Source: Pempheris klunzingeri
Taxonomy: Eukaryota; Chordata; Actinopteri; Acropomatiformes; Pempheridae
NCBI RefSeq assembly: GCF_042242105.1
Contig: NC_092027.1
Coordinates: 10,823,721 to 10,887,720 of the forward strand
Direction: 5' to 3'
DNA length: 64,000 bases
Shown here: one piece after another, positions 13,601 through 24,840 of the stretch
How positions within the stretch are numbered: position 1 is the stretch's first letter
How the letters are laid out: each line of letters begins with the position of its first letter
Translations under genes and position numbers: made by a program
The notes under the pieces: model-generated
What the model saw: only the letters and a program-made list of their open reading frames with translations
What the model was told of the DNA's origin: nothing
Database searches by the model: none

Positions 13601-16057
13601 AGCCTTTATGCTAAGCTAGGCTGTAGCCAATTGGTTTCGCCCACTCTTGGCAGCTTTTGGCAAGAAGACAAATAAGTATCTTCATAAATTCAGGGATAGA
13701 TTACTATACTCACCATAATGTGGGATTATAGCCCAGGCCATGGCAGAGGCGTATATTCCGCCAATCATCCAGAACATGCAGAGCCAACTGAGGTGCTCAC
13801 CACGCTTCTCTTGGGCCAGAAATTCAGAATAGAAGGAAAACACGATGGGAATTGAGCCACCAATCCTGCAAAAAACAGAAACCAACTGAGCCCAGAGTTG
13901 AACTGTATTTTAGAGCAGAGAACAGATTAACGGCACTGTTTACTTACTTAGAAATTACAGGTAAATCTGTCTCATGTTAAAGATCCTGAAACACCACTCT
14001 GACCTTTAATTTACTACACTGGTTGTGTTGTTTGGTCTTTACAGCTTTAACATTATTTGCTTGGGTTACTCCACCAACGTGGCGCATAGCTAACTCACAG
14101 AAGCTCTGTGGGAAAGTGATTTATTTGACCTGAAATGGATTTCAGCATCTCAATTTGCCACCTCACCAAACCATAGCAACTGCTATTTTTAATGATGCAA
14201 AGACTCAGAAACACGTTCAGTGTTCAGAAACATTGCTGCATGCTGGAAAACTGAAACTCTGCAATTAATAGTAATTATTCTTCCACTGTTAAATTCAGAG
14301 TGGTGCAGTTGGATGTAGAGCACTGATTTATTTCTAGTTACTCCTCTTCATATCATAGCTTCACACCACTTATTGGTTAAAAATGAGCTTTTACAGAAAT
14401 ACATTATAGAAATGTATTATTTGTGTAATTACATTATATTGCTTATGTAATTATGTTAGTATTATGTTCATGTTAAAACTCATTTTTGAGTTTGAGTGTT
14501 TCTTAAGTGTTTTTCTTAGCCGGGCTGGATTGTACTCCAGCATTAGAGTGAAAATGACAAAGCAGAACTGAATACGTGGATTTTTAAAAATATATATACA
14601 GTATTTTTCAATTTACCCGACACCTGAGAGGAGCCGGCAGAACAGAAAGGTGCTGTATCCCTGGACAAAGGAGGAGAAGAAGGAGAAGATACTATTGATG
14701 GAGAGAGAGATAAGGAGAGACTGCCGACGGCCTATCCGGTCAGCCAGAGCCCCCCAGAGGAAAGCCCCAACCATCATCCCGAAATATACAATCAGACCTG
14801 TGGACAGAGCAAAGGAAATGAAACTGTTACGAGTGTAAATACAAAATGTCACAGTTTGGTTAGTTGTTTGCAGCGAGTCTGCCCTGTCTTTTTTTTTTAT
14901 TTCTGCTGCGCTTCTACTGTGAGGTTTGCAGGTTAAGTCTGCTCACAGCTGGCTTCTCAAGACAAACAAACATGAGCAGCAATAAACCTCTCCTCTTTTT
15001 AAAAAATCAAGCATTAATCTTTATTTTTCTCAGAGTCCACAAATATCATGAAGAAAACTAAATAATTAATAAGCCCCAAGCACATTCTTTACTGAAGATG
15101 TAAAACTTTAAAAACACTTCATAAATATATTGTTTGATTTAGTTTCATGAAACAGCTGGGCACAGCAGCTTTCAGAAATTGTTACTTAAAGTGCTGTAAA
15201 TAGTGTATATGTTGGGGACTATTTTCAGTTGTGGATTAATACTCATTTAGTGCTTTACTATATACAGCAGAAGGACAGTGTGATTCAAAAGGTGACATGA
15301 TTCTTTCGTAGAATCAATTCATTGTTGGTTTTAAAGTTCTAAGAAATAAAGAAAAATATAGACTATAGACAGTTTTTTTAAAACTACATAAAAATACATC
15401 ATGATGCAGCCGAACTAGAACCTGTACAACGTCACTTCATGTCTTACCTAGCATGCTTTTGTTAGGTTCAGACAGGCACATGTCCTTCTCAGCACTGGGC
15501 AGGACAAACCCGACCACGAAGATCTCCACGCCATCTGCCATGAGAGCCAGCCCCAACACAAAGTACAGGGTCCACTGGAACTTCCCGTGACCACATTCTT
15601 GTAAAATGGTCTCGTACTGTTGAGCCAGCTCTTCCTGGTCCTTCCTCCTCTCCGCCTCCGACACTCCAATATCTCTGAACTGCTGAGCACCGGCCCTCAC
15701 CGAACCCGGACCTCCTGCAAGGCTGCCCTTGCCTGAGTCAGCCCTGGGAATGCCTTGGTATTCCCCCTCGTAGATCTCATCATCCTCATCATGACCCTCT
15801 GTGGAGTCACTGTGACCGCCCTCATCGTCATTGGCAGCCTGGCTGTCTCCGCGGTAGTATCCTCCATCCTGGCTTCCCTGCATGGGGTAATCATCATCAT
15901 CATCCTCTTCAAAACGGCTGTACGAGCGCTTGCTGTACTCATCAGTCATCCGATCCACCGAACGGCCGACCTTCTTAGATGCTTGCCGCTTGACTTCTTT
16001 GGCAATGTCTTTGGCACCTTTTATGAAGGCAGTCCGGTTTTGGTAGCCGTCCTCCAT
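4634..16057 (-). CDS. sv2a: Synaptic vesicle glycoprotein 2A (SV2A), 12 coding exons
   Basis: Twelve-membrane-pass transporter-like protein of synaptic vesicles that modulates regulated neurotransmitter release. Coding exons (minus): 16057-15448, 14797-14617, 13865-13714, 12981-12848, 12634-12545, 11992-11885, 10835-10747, 10653-10489, 10385-10252, 7337-7131, 7042-6883, 4817-4634. They total 2214 bases, 737 codons, near the human length of about 742, and every junction keeps frame at AG/GT sites. The start is the Met of MEDGYQNRTAF, matching the family N-terminus; an in-frame Met 8 codons upstream is less likely. The N-terminus has the acidic cytosolic segment with TEGHDEDDEIYEGEYQGIPR (Thr at residue 86, the equivalent of the phospho-Thr that binds synaptotagmin in mammals). 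Next come the first membrane segments (LMADGVEIFVVGFVLPSAEK, GMMVGAFLWGALADRIGRR), the luminal pentapeptide-like domain with N-glycosylation sequons NFT, NCT and NST, and the last membrane segments ending in KLPETRGQVLQ. The two largest introns lie before the last two exons and hold repeats. No defect was seen. Confidence 0.97.
5190..5420. mobile_element. Degraded foldback MITE relic, copy B
   Basis: It keeps the internal arm sequences AAATTGCTAGCCTGGCTTTG and TAACAAAATCTGCCTACCA, then TTTGACCTTTGAACAGAGCC as the opposing arm. The true ends are not clear. It lies in the last intron of sv2a. Confidence 0.6.
5641..6350 (+). mobile_element. Tc1/mariner-like nonautonomous DNA transposon with ~50-bp terminal inverted repeats
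   Basis: The left end TACACTACTTACAAAAAGTT and the right end AACTTTTTGTGAGTAGTGTA are inverted copies. The similarity continues for about 50 bases (AGGGATATTCGGCTTTCGGG left; its inverted partner on the right has a few mismatches). TA at both outer edges fits a TA target duplication. The inside is about 600 bases and encodes no transposase; the short frame at 5855-6082 is not a recognisable domain. It sits in the last sv2a intron and appears defective. The right inverted repeat has drifted by only a few bases, so it looks fairly young. Confidence 0.85.
6400..6655. repeat. Dispersed repeat relic
   Basis: The segment contains CATTTCAGCCTGAAGCCTTA, a sequence style that recurs in fish repeats. 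It has no coding capacity. The assignment rests on resemblance only, and the ends are not defined. Confidence 0.35.
8010..8400 (+). mobile_element. 3' end of a non-LTR retrotransposon (LINE, L2/Jockey-like)
   Basis: One plus frame at about 8060-8195 reads LFIYKALRLKLPNYLISFL and then STRSSNKLTLDTLHARTF. This resembles the C-terminal end of reverse-transcriptase polyproteins of fish LINEs (…YKALxxxLPxYL…YSxRSSxxLxLxxPRxRT…). A 3' UTR follows with GAGGTCTCTCTTGGAGGAGA and AATCTCAATGAGACC, and ends in an A-rich TTAAATAAAAATTAGATTAA. This is a 5'-truncated, inactive copy in an sv2a intron. Confidence 0.75.
9067..9102. repeat. Short TA-rich microsatellite
   Basis: Alternating TATATG/TATATA run. 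Confidence 0.7.
13195..13670. mobile_element. Foldback MITE relic, copy C
   Basis: It holds TTAGCATAAAGACTTGAAAC, GTAACAAAATCTGCC, CCAGACTATTTCTTGGCTG and, inverted, CAGCCTTTATGCTAAGCTAG, all features of the same family as at 1875 and 26179. It lies in an sv2a intron between the exons at 13714 and 12981. The terminal repeats are eroded. Confidence 0.7.
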
Positions 16058-16369
16058 TTTAAAGAGGTTCGGAAGATCCAAAGGTGGTCAAAGATTTAGT
16101 GGAGAGGCCACCTGAACGTGCCGGGGCTTCAGTTTGTTCAGGATACACCTCACAGATGTGAAGAGACTCCCTGAACACTGACAACAGGCTCTTCTTATGT
16201 CTGGGGAGAAAAAATAATGGAAATATAGATTAGCTAACCTTGTGTTTTTTTCCGCTATCATTCAGGCATGTAGTGGTTTCATGGAAAGGCCACTTGGAAA
16301 CATCACTTCTTGGGCACCTGGATCTATGGCCGGTATGATATAACTAGTGAAATGAAGTACCATTTCTTG

Positions 16370-16610
16370 TTGGAAAGTCACTCAAATGACTACAAAGAGA
16401 CACTCAGAATGATGACAATCATGAAAAAATCATCAAAGACGTGAAAAATGATTGAAAAGAAATACAAAACAACTATGAAGTTTATCTTATCTTATCTTAC
16501 AAAGAGACACAGAATTACCATAAGGAGATGGAAAATGATTACAAAGAAACAAGAAACGACTATGAAACACAAACACGCAAAACTATCACAAAGACACTAC
16601 AAAAACTGTG
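16370..16610. repeat. Decayed short-period tandem repeat (ACAAAGAGACAC-like unit)
   Basis: Units such as GACTACAAAGAGACACTC, GATTACAAAGAAACAAGA and ATCACAAAGACACTAC recur about every 20 bases with many changes. It is purine-rich on the plus strand, with no coding sense, inside the first sv2a intron. Confidence 0.55.
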
Positions 16611-17071
16611 TTGTTTGTAGTAGTTTTGTGTCACTCTCAGTCTGGGTATCTTGTGCACATGTAAGAGGGGCAGCCTTTCACATGTGTGTGTCCCAGGGTC
16701 CCGTCAGTGACGTGTCTCCAGACAGCACCTGTTGCATTTCCATATCTAGCCAGCATGTGTTTGCTGCTGAGTCACAGATGGGTCTGAGTGGTAACTGCAG
16801 GGCGAGGCATCAAGCCACGAATAGTGAGAGTGATTTTTAACGGATGCTTGTTGGAGCGGAAATGTCCGTAATGGCTCAGTTCAAGTTCATGGTGAAGAGC
16901 TTCAGTACGTGACCATGACTCTAATGTAATATGACTGAGGTAATGCTCCAGAATCCGGAATAAATTAATGTCAATTTTTATGTCGTCATCCCATAACATC
17001 CCACGTGTTAACACCTCTTCATTATTTCTTTTACAGTTCTGCACTAAATTTGAGCAATTAAATGTCAAGTT

Positions 17072-17110
17072 CTGAAGAATCCAACGAATTATACTTCATG
17101 GATTCTTCAG
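17072..17110. repeat. Perfect 11-bp inverted repeat (hairpin)
   Basis: CTGAAGAATCC at 17072-17082 pairs exactly with GGATTCTTCAG at 17100-17110 across a 17-base loop. It lies in the first sv2a intron. No known role. Confidence 0.7.
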
Positions 17111-17794
17111 CTAAAACTGCAAAAGCCGCTCCTTAATTGAAAAAGTGGACAACTGCTGATTTAGAGGAGGAGCTGTGTGCTGAAACAAATGAGGCTTGAA
17201 ATTGAGAAAAAGAAGCAGAACACTGATGTCCATTTTACCTGTCTGCTGCAGTATCACATCTCCTTTTGAGAAAGGGACATTTATAAGGCACTGACTCGCG
17301 TAGTTCACTGACAACACCCACATCCATATGCTTTTGTATTAAGACACGACGAGCCTCAGGTCGCCGTGCCATAAAATAACATGTCACTTTGATTTTGTGG
17401 CGCAGTGAAACAACAGACATAGAATGAGAGACATCACCGCCACACTTGCTTCGACCGCCGTTGCAGAAACACGGTCTGACAGGTAATAATGGGATGACAG
17501 AGCTCCAAATGTCTGCCAGGTTTACAGTATATACAGGGCCAGGATTTCAGTAATACTGATGTCAGGGGTCGTAGCCATAAGAAGAAACCTGTGAAATCTT
17601 CTGATATAAAACTTGCTCCTGGTTTTCTTCATTCACCTGACTGTTAACTTAATAATTTCTGTTAATTGTATCTCCCTGCAAGCCTCCTCCACACTCCCAC
17701 AATGAAATCAAAATGCAGGGAAATTAAATCCCTTTTCTTTATTTCAATATTCTTGGGTTAATAAGAGTCACATATACAGAACATATTTAGATTA

Positions 17795-18130
17795 AAATAT
17801 ACAGGGTTCCTACACCTTTTCCAAAGTCAAACTCAAGCACTTTACAAGCATTTTTAGCACGCATTCACAAGGTTTTCCAGCAGATTTAAGCACTTTTCAA
17901 GTATTTTCAATGCGCATTTTCAAGGTTTTTACGGCACCTAATAGTAACCTAATACCTAATACTCAAATCAATTAGGCTTTCTCCAACATATTTATTTCCT
18001 CATCTAAAAAGCAAACTATTCAGTCAGATAGTGATTTATTACATTAATGCACTTTATTCAAAACTACTACCAACTACTTTCAAACCTTGAAAATACCCCA
18101 TTAAAATACAAGCATTTTCCTGGATGTACA
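17795..18130. mobile_element. Possible hAT-like nonautonomous relic
   Basis: It begins ACAGGGTTCCTACACC, similar to hAT-type CAGGGTTCC ends. Internal near-repeats follow (CAAGCACTTTACAAGC, TAAGCACTTTTCAAG). A matching right end was not found, so this is tentative. Confidence 0.4.
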
Positions 18131-18840
18131 CAGTATATATTACCATCTGCAGAATATACACCTGTGACTTTGTTCAGCCACACAGGTGAAACCAAATTCT
18201 TGTTTATTTAGAGGTGCACTTAGGCCATATGAGGCAAAATTTCTGCTAGCAGTACATTATATTAGTTACGTTTAAAAAGACTGACGTTTTGGTTTTTATG
18301 GTTATTTATAATGGTTTTATACTCACAGTTACCTAAGGTTAACAGTATACCCATGCCAGCATCTGTATCCCGATTAAGGCATAAAACACGTTTGATTTGG
18401 TTATGTTAAATTTAATTCAAACATCATCTCCAGTCATGAGGCCTTCGCTGTCAGTGTGACGAGCAGATTTACTGGCAGAGATCAAAGGAGCCCCACAGGC
18501 CTGGTCAGCCAGGCTAAACTGTAGGACACTAACCTAATTATATCTTGGACTCAAGCACTTAGAGACCTGCAATCAGTATTCCTCACAAAAACAAGCACAC
18601 AAGCCTGTGTAAAATGATACGGGTGCATGGAGAGCAAACACCAAGACAACAGGGCAGCACACACATGGTTTACCTGCACGGGTGATTTCATTTCTAACGA
18701 CTTGTACTGGTACACTGGAGGAGAACGAGGCTGAAACTGTGCTTTTTCTATTGCAACTGGGACAATTTACATCATTATGACGCCTGATAATTTCATATGT
18801 AGCTCCATCCAACATCAACCTGAGCTGAGGTCTGATCCCA

Positions 18841-18869
18841 TAGATAGATAGATAGATAGATAGATAGAC
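18841..18869. repeat. (TAGA)n microsatellite
   Basis: Seven TAGA units. The following ACTGAATCCTTTATG may be a remnant of a fish repeat that often accompanies such tracts. Confidence 0.9.
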
Positions 18870-19040
18870 TACTGAATCCTTTATGCAACAGGTAAGCTAC
18901 AGCTCCTTTAATTCCCATTTTCTGTCCCTTTCTAAAGCGTACAGGCAGTCACTAGTCAGACTCACACAAAGGCTTTGAGCCCACTTTTCTCATTTCGTCC
19001 CTGTTGTCAAGTTGACAGCATCTCTACAGCTCCATGCAGC

Positions 19041-19108
<68 letters not shown>
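19041..19108. repeat. (AC)n microsatellite, ~34 units
   Basis: Uninterrupted CA dinucleotides in the sv2a leader intron, near its proposed first exon. Confidence 0.95.
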
Positions 19109-19109
<1 letters not shown>

Positions 19110-19549
19110 CACTGTCAGTGGAGAAGAGCAGGCAGGTCTGACGATTGGGAGGATATTATGGCTCTCTGGTTTGAGCGACCCTTGTATTTTATGTGCTTGT
19201 TTTTCCTCCCCCATTCAAAAATCAATCAGCATCAATTTACCACTTCCTTGCAAGGCCAAGCAGGGCAGATAGCCATCACATCACATGCACTCCAGCCTAT
19301 TACAGCACTGGGAGATTTCTATCAGTCGTGAAGTCTCGTGATGAATAATTTGGAGACCTGACGACAACCACAGGAGAGACAGAAATCTCCTTGCAGGCCT
19401 GATATTATGCTCTTACGGGCCTATTTCCAACAGGGTTATAATGTCTGTTCGGTGGTGTTTTAGTGTCTGACAGGATTGTTGTTTTTCTGAAGCAGCAAAT
19501 GTTTAAAAGGCCAGCAAAAAACAAAACAATGTCAAGTCAAAACTCTGAT

Positions 19550-19860
19550 TAAATATGTGCAAATTTAAGCGTCCAGTCCAGCAATAATCGTCTCATTGAT
19601 GTTTAGGGGGGAAATGGCCTTGTCGCTAAAAGGCCAATTTACTCGACCGGATTAAAATATAAATCTGTCATGAATAGCAGCCGATTGTCTGCTCGCCTGC
19701 CTCCTGACATCTGCGCTCATTCTTAGAAATCACGCTGCCAGCAGCTTGTCACGACTTGGATTAGATTATAGATAGGCCCTCTCGGCGTCTCGATTCACAA
19801 AATCGATCCTAATTGCTGTGAAGCAAACGATTGGAGAACACGCCCATCGTGTCTCCACTA
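19550..19860. promoter_or_regulatory. Candidate conserved noncoding stretch upstream of sv2a coding sequence
   Basis: This is repeat-free sequence of balanced composition with many AT-rich homeodomain-like cores set among GC-containing words (CCGGATTAAAATATAAATCT, CTTGGATTAGATTATAGATA, AAATCGATCCTAATTGC). It lies just inside the sv2a first intron. The call is based on composition only. Confidence 0.3.
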
Positions 19861-20942
19861 TGATGTCTTCATGCATTTACATTTAAAAGAAGAAGGGGAA
19901 AAAAATCCACCGTTAAAAAACACTATCACTTCATTATTATTCACGTAACATTCACGCTCACCTTTATTCCTGCGATGTGGTCCCTCTTCAGCCCGGAGAT
20001 GGTGATGAGAGGAGGATGAGGAGGAGGATGGGGATGATGATGCGTACGCGGCTGTCGCTGTGAACCGAGTGATGATGCTGTGCGGTTCGGAGGAGAGAAG
20101 CCCACGCCATCCACACACACTCAGTGATGTGGAGGGGTCCCCTCCCCCCATGCAAACCCTCACGAGCGCACGAGCACATTAACGCCTTCATATCTGGAGG
20201 GGGTTTTGGCGCATTTCTGCACATAATCTGCGCCCGTTTACTCCACTTTTGCACCGGCTGGTGCGCTTTTAAGATCGTGCAATTTATGCCTTTTCCCGAT
20301 CTGAAGGCAACTTGGTGAAATGATTTGCGCACAAAAAAACGAATTTATATCAAACTACAAGTGAAACACATCCTCGCACGCATGCGCACATTATTTTCAA
20401 CCATCTGTTTTTTTTACAAATTAGTGATTGTCTGTTCACATGAATATCAAATTGTGTGCACAGACAACACACACGTGCAGGCACACCTGACTCCTGTTGC
20501 CATGCCAACCACTTGCCATATTCTTGATCCCCTTCTGCAGCATCAGGACCTGCTACTGAAGAAACGTGAGCTTTCCTCACGGACACTGTGATGTCATCTA
20601 CTTCAAATACAATTTCTCTGTGGACATCTGATTTAGTGTCCATTTGTGTCACACACACACACACACACAGCTGTGGAGCGGTGAAATGTGCAGTCAGAGC
20701 CCCAGCTCCTGGAGATTTGGTGGAAACTTTGAGGACGAGCTAACTTCCTCACTGCTTTCTGTTTATGATACAAAAGCCTGCAACACATTCTACACACACT
20801 TTGTAGACTGTGCAGCCAAACAGCTGGTTACACCCCTCATCACCCTTTTTGAGCTACGTTGCTAAAAATGGTGAATTGATATTTGTGGGCGAGAAAGAAA
20901 AAAAAAAACATTTACTAATGTACCAAAACTTGTACTAAAAAT

Positions 20943-20948
20943 TTTATT
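20943..20948 (-). terminator. sf3b4: sf3b4 polyadenylation signal AATAAA
   Basis: TTTATT on the plus strand lies about 150 bases beyond the sf3b4 stop codon, with a T-rich stretch downstream on the plus strand. Confidence 0.6.
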
Positions 20949-21094
20949 TGTCAAAGGTCTTCATCTGTACAATGACCAAAAAAAATACAAACAGGTGGTT
21001 AAATTATTCTCACTGTTACAAACTCGGGTGGATCTTAAGATGTTTTTTAAAAAATGGGACAAAATGAGGGCCAGTTTCTGCCGTCTGAGATGGA

Positions 21095-24000
21095 TTATGG
21101 CGGCATTGGCGCCCTCATGGGAGCACGGGGCGGGACACCGGGGGGCCTCGGAGGCATTGGGGGTCCTCTCTGAAAGCCGAAGGGTGGGGGTCGAGGAGGG
21201 CCGGCACCGTAGCCAGGTGGAGGCATGGGAGGAGGCCCTCTCATACCTGGAGGCACAGGTGGACCTGAGGAAGAGGAGGAAATTTTGTTTATGTGCCAAA
21301 AGTTCGCTACAGTAAGTCCGCATTTTAAACAAGACGATGGTGAAGGTCCTTTAAAAATTCATTGCACTTTGACAGCCCCTCAATACAATTTAGTTTACCA
21401 ATACCAGGCCTGTTTGTAGTGGCTAATTTGTCAGTGTAGCCATGACAACGTGGATATGTGTCAATGCTACAAATCATTAAATCTATTTTATTTGCATAAC
21501 ACAGATATGTAGATTTGAGGCTACTGATTGCTCTTCTGCAGATGGCACTGCTTTCAGGCATTTCCCTTCAAGCGACAGAGGTCATGTCTGTAAGCCGAAG
21601 AGATTTTTCTGTGACAGCAAAGATTCGAGGAGGCGCAGCAGGGCTTACCCATGGGAGGTCCATACGGTGCTCTGGGTGGCATGCCCATAGGCGGGGGCGG
21701 GGGCATGCCAGGGGGTGGCGGTGCCCGTGACTGATTTGATCCTGGTGGAGCAGGAGGTGGAGGCACCATGCCCGGAGGAGCAGGAGGGGGCATGGGCATC
21801 TGAGGCATACCTGTGTACCAGAAACATTAGTCTCACATCCATTACAGAATTTCATTACATATGTTCAAACGTTAATGATATATTTTTGCAAAACTTCCCA
21901 CTTGCAGCCACTGTGGAAACATTTCAATCTTTAACAAACGATTACCTGGATGCATGCTGCCGGGAGGGAAGGGTGGTGGTCCAGGTGGGGGCCCACCACC
22001 GCCACCCTGTGGGCCTGGCGCTCCCGCATTTGGGGGCATGGGCATTGAAGGGGGCATTGAAGGGGGCATCGATCCAGGCGGAGGAACAGGGGGGAAACCA
22101 GGAGGTGGCATGCCTGCACACACACAAGTTGTATTTACAAGTTGTCATTTCATATTCTATTAGCACACAAAGTCAGTAGCCACTGTTCTAATTTTTGTTA
22201 TAATTATTTTAAGTATCTCATAAATGGGGCTCATTTGTCAGCAATCATATGCACTTTTATTAACAGACGTCATTCGAGATTAAATCAAATCGATCTCATC
22301 ATCACCTACAGGAATCTACTTCACCTTGTTACTGGTAATAAAACCTGTTGTCTACCCTCATGGCACTGTCCACATTCAACTACTCAATCTATAACCATTA
22401 ATTAGAGGCAGCTGCTGTACAGTATATGGAATTTGACTTAAAAACAACACTGACTACTTAGCACTGACTTTAAGAAACAAAAACTAGAGATCTAAAAAAA
22501 TAGACTGTTGGTGCCAGCAAGGGTCTTTGCATCATGGCATAAAGAATTTGCATGTAGAAGATTTTTACATCAGTGGTGAGTTTGTAGCTACAATTTTCAT
22601 GTTTTAAATCAGGTATTAATGAAAAAGGGAAATATAAGAGTTAACAGAGCTAGCAGCATAATTGCCATTTTGCTAGCATGTCAAACTATAAAAAATATAC
22701 ACAATTATGTTCTCTGTAAGCATGTGACTTGTACTCACAATCTAATCAAACTGTTAATGAGATTTTTCCACATCTGCTGATGAATAGTGGTTGAGCTTGT
22801 TCTTACAGTGTACGATTGAAAAGACGAGCCACAGAACAATATTTTTCTATACTGTGTAACCACAGTAATTCAGCCATACCTGGCATGGGCATCCCAGATC
22901 CCAGTGCAGTTAGGACCGGTGTCGGAGCACTCGGTGGCGGTGGAGCGTCTGCAAACAGCTGATGTGGCCTGTCTGCCTGTGAGAGAGGGTTCTGTGCTGC
23001 CAGGAGTCGCTCTGCGGCCGAGCCATGTCGCTCTCCTTTGGAATCCTTCTTGAAGGCGTAGGACACTGTGATGGGCCTGTTACAGAGGTACTGGCCGTTC
23101 ATGGCCTCAATGGCCGCATCTGATGCATCAAAGCTTGCGAAATTGATGAAAGCGTAACCCTTGGAGTTGCCGGTGTCTGGGTCTCGCATGATTTTGGGCG
23201 TCTGGAGGATCACGCCAAAGGCACTGAATGTGTCATAGAGCAGTTTCTCATCGATCTCTGGGTCCAGATTTCCAATGAAGATGTTAGCACCCACGTCCAG
23301 GTTTTTGTTGTGTGCAGAGGCTTTATTAACTCGAATTGGTTTGCCATAGAGCTTTATCATATTCATGATTTTGATGGCGTAGTCAGCATCCTCTTCACTA
23401 AGGAACTCCACAAAGCCATAACCTGTGAGGAAGAGAAAATGATGAGCTCCATGATTGTTTCATTAATCTGAAAAATAAATTCAGACTAGTCAGTTTGTGC
23501 TTTGGGAAACAGTGATCAGCATTTTCTACTCACCTTGATGTTGGCCAGTGACCCTGTCTTTGGGCATGTGTGTGTTGACCACAGGACCAGCCTGCAGGAA
23601 AAGCTCCCATAGTAACGGCTCTGAGACCTTCTCATCCAAGCCACCAACATACACGGTGGCGTCTGAAAATATAAATAAGAATCAATGATAAACTTTACAT
23701 GGAAAACATCTTATAGAGATCCACAAATTCGACCAAACTCTCCTCTTTCATTTCAAATGAAATATCTTAAATTCTTCTCTTTAATGTCTGAGGGTGGATA
23801 TTGATAATTATCCTTTACATTTTGTAGGATAATTAATGAAGCATGGGGATACAGTTTATCTGGTGGTTAAAACTTGGTTGGCAACTCCAGTGGTTCCTAA
23901 TCAGAAGAATATATATCTGCATACTTAGTCTGTTGTGACACCTGAGGTTTGTTGTGATTGAAAGTGCGAGAATACTTAACAAGTCCAAACAGTGAGCTAA

Positions 24001-24759
24001 AAGTTTGGTACAAATGGTTGATTTAGCATCCAGTTCAAAGTGAACAGGTCACTGAACGGATACTTGAGTTCATCTTACAGGGCTGGGAGAGGGGTGCATC
24101 AGACAAACAAGGCTTGAACCACTGGGCTACTTTCAGCCCCTGTACACTCAGAAAAAATTAATCTCAATTAACAATGCTGATTCTCTTCAACATGCATTTC
24201 CATTCACTGTTCTAATTCAAACTTATAAAATGTATGTTCTACAGGTCATATTCTCCATCTTCAGCTTGTCAAATGCGGTGTAAAATCACGCGAAATGTCG
24301 AGAATTATGAGAAACAATGTGGGAACGATTTCTCAATGGTCGACGCAGACTCTGTAGTAAGTTAGCTTGCTAGGCTAACGTTAGCTATTAGCCAACTGGA
24401 CGTAGTTACCACTGCTTTTAAAGTGTTAACGACAGCCGCCACGCTTAAATCACTCTGTAAAAATGAACGCTACACATAGGTTATCATATAGCAACAAATA
24501 AATGAAATTTAAGAAAATATAATTAAACCGAATGGTTAAATTAGCGGGCAAGTCAAGCTAACAACTACAGACCACTTCCATGTGATCGACCGGTTGTTTA
24601 CTGCAAACCTGGTGGTTATACGAAGTTATAAACACAACATGAGCAGTCTCAGGTCTGACCAGCAATCATTTCAATAAATGACTGAAACAAAAAGACTGAA
24701 ACAGCAATTTTAACGATGCAGTTACCTTGGTTTCTTTCAGAAATTGGTCCCGCTGCCAT
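21095..24759 (-). CDS. sf3b4: Splicing factor 3B subunit 4 (SF3B4/SAP49)
   Basis: Subunit of the SF3B complex of the U2 snRNP. It contacts pre-mRNA upstream of the branch site and helps tether U2 to intron 3' ends in the nucleus. Exons (minus): 24759-24726, 23662-23534, 23422-22880, 22113-21946, 21810-21649, 21264-21095. They total 1206 bases, 401 codons (human 424). The protein starts [20 protein letters not shown]. Two RRMs follow: RRM1 near residues 13-91 (VYVGGL and KGYGF-like GYGFVEF) and RRM2 near 100-179 ([14 protein letters not shown]). A C-terminal tail rich in Pro, Gly and Met ends [10 protein letters not shown]. All introns from the first to the last interrupt codons after base 1. 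The stop is at 21097-21095, followed by a minus AATAAA at 20948-20943. The gene is intact and in its usual place beside sv2a. Confidence 0.98.
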
Positions 24760-24779
24760 GTTGAATGAACAACGCAGGG

Positions 24780-24840
24780 CAAGCGTCTTCAGGCGAAGCC
24801 CCGCCTCTTCCGGTCAATGTGGCGGAAACGGAAGTATAAA
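24780..24840 (-). promoter_or_regulatory. sf3b4: sf3b4 core promoter with ETS and GC-box motifs
   Basis: On the minus strand, ACTTCCGTTTCCGCC, CCGGAAG and GAGGCGGGGC occur within 60 bases of the start codon. This is a TATA-less housekeeping promoter pattern with two ETS-type sites and an Sp1-type GC box. The 5' UTR must be very short. Confidence 0.6.

Larger units (their letters stand above)
16058..20100 (-). promoter_or_regulatory. sv2a: sv2a 5' leader: noncoding first exon, intron and promoter region
   Basis: The first coding exon starts at 16200, after a pyrimidine-rich acceptor (TTTTTCTCCCCAG), so 143 bases of 5' UTR precede the start. A likely upstream noncoding exon ends at 19962 with a strong donor (AATAAAG|GTGAGC). 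Its sequence up to about 20100 is CG-richer than the surroundings, as expected for a promoter. The first intron is then about 3.8 kb. The transcription start could not be placed. No TATA box was seen. Confidence 0.55.

Noticed and set aside
16030-16081. Upstream Met of sv2a (16081) as start
   Set aside because: The extra eight residues (MDLPNLFK) have no counterpart in the family, while the Met at 16057 begins the conserved N-terminus.
15755-16099. Plus-strand frame of 114 codons with hydrophobic stretches
   Set aside because: Antisense shadow of the acidic N-terminus of sv2a; GAT/GAC codons read as ATC/GTC on the other strand.
18975-19331. CRISPR-like or satellite array
   Set aside because: Simple dinucleotide repeat with no spacers; the genome is a vertebrate.
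21715-22179. Long plus-strand frame of 154 codons rich in Gly
   Set aside because: It is the reverse of two proline-rich sf3b4 exons plus their intron; the repeated CCN codons keep the opposite strand open.
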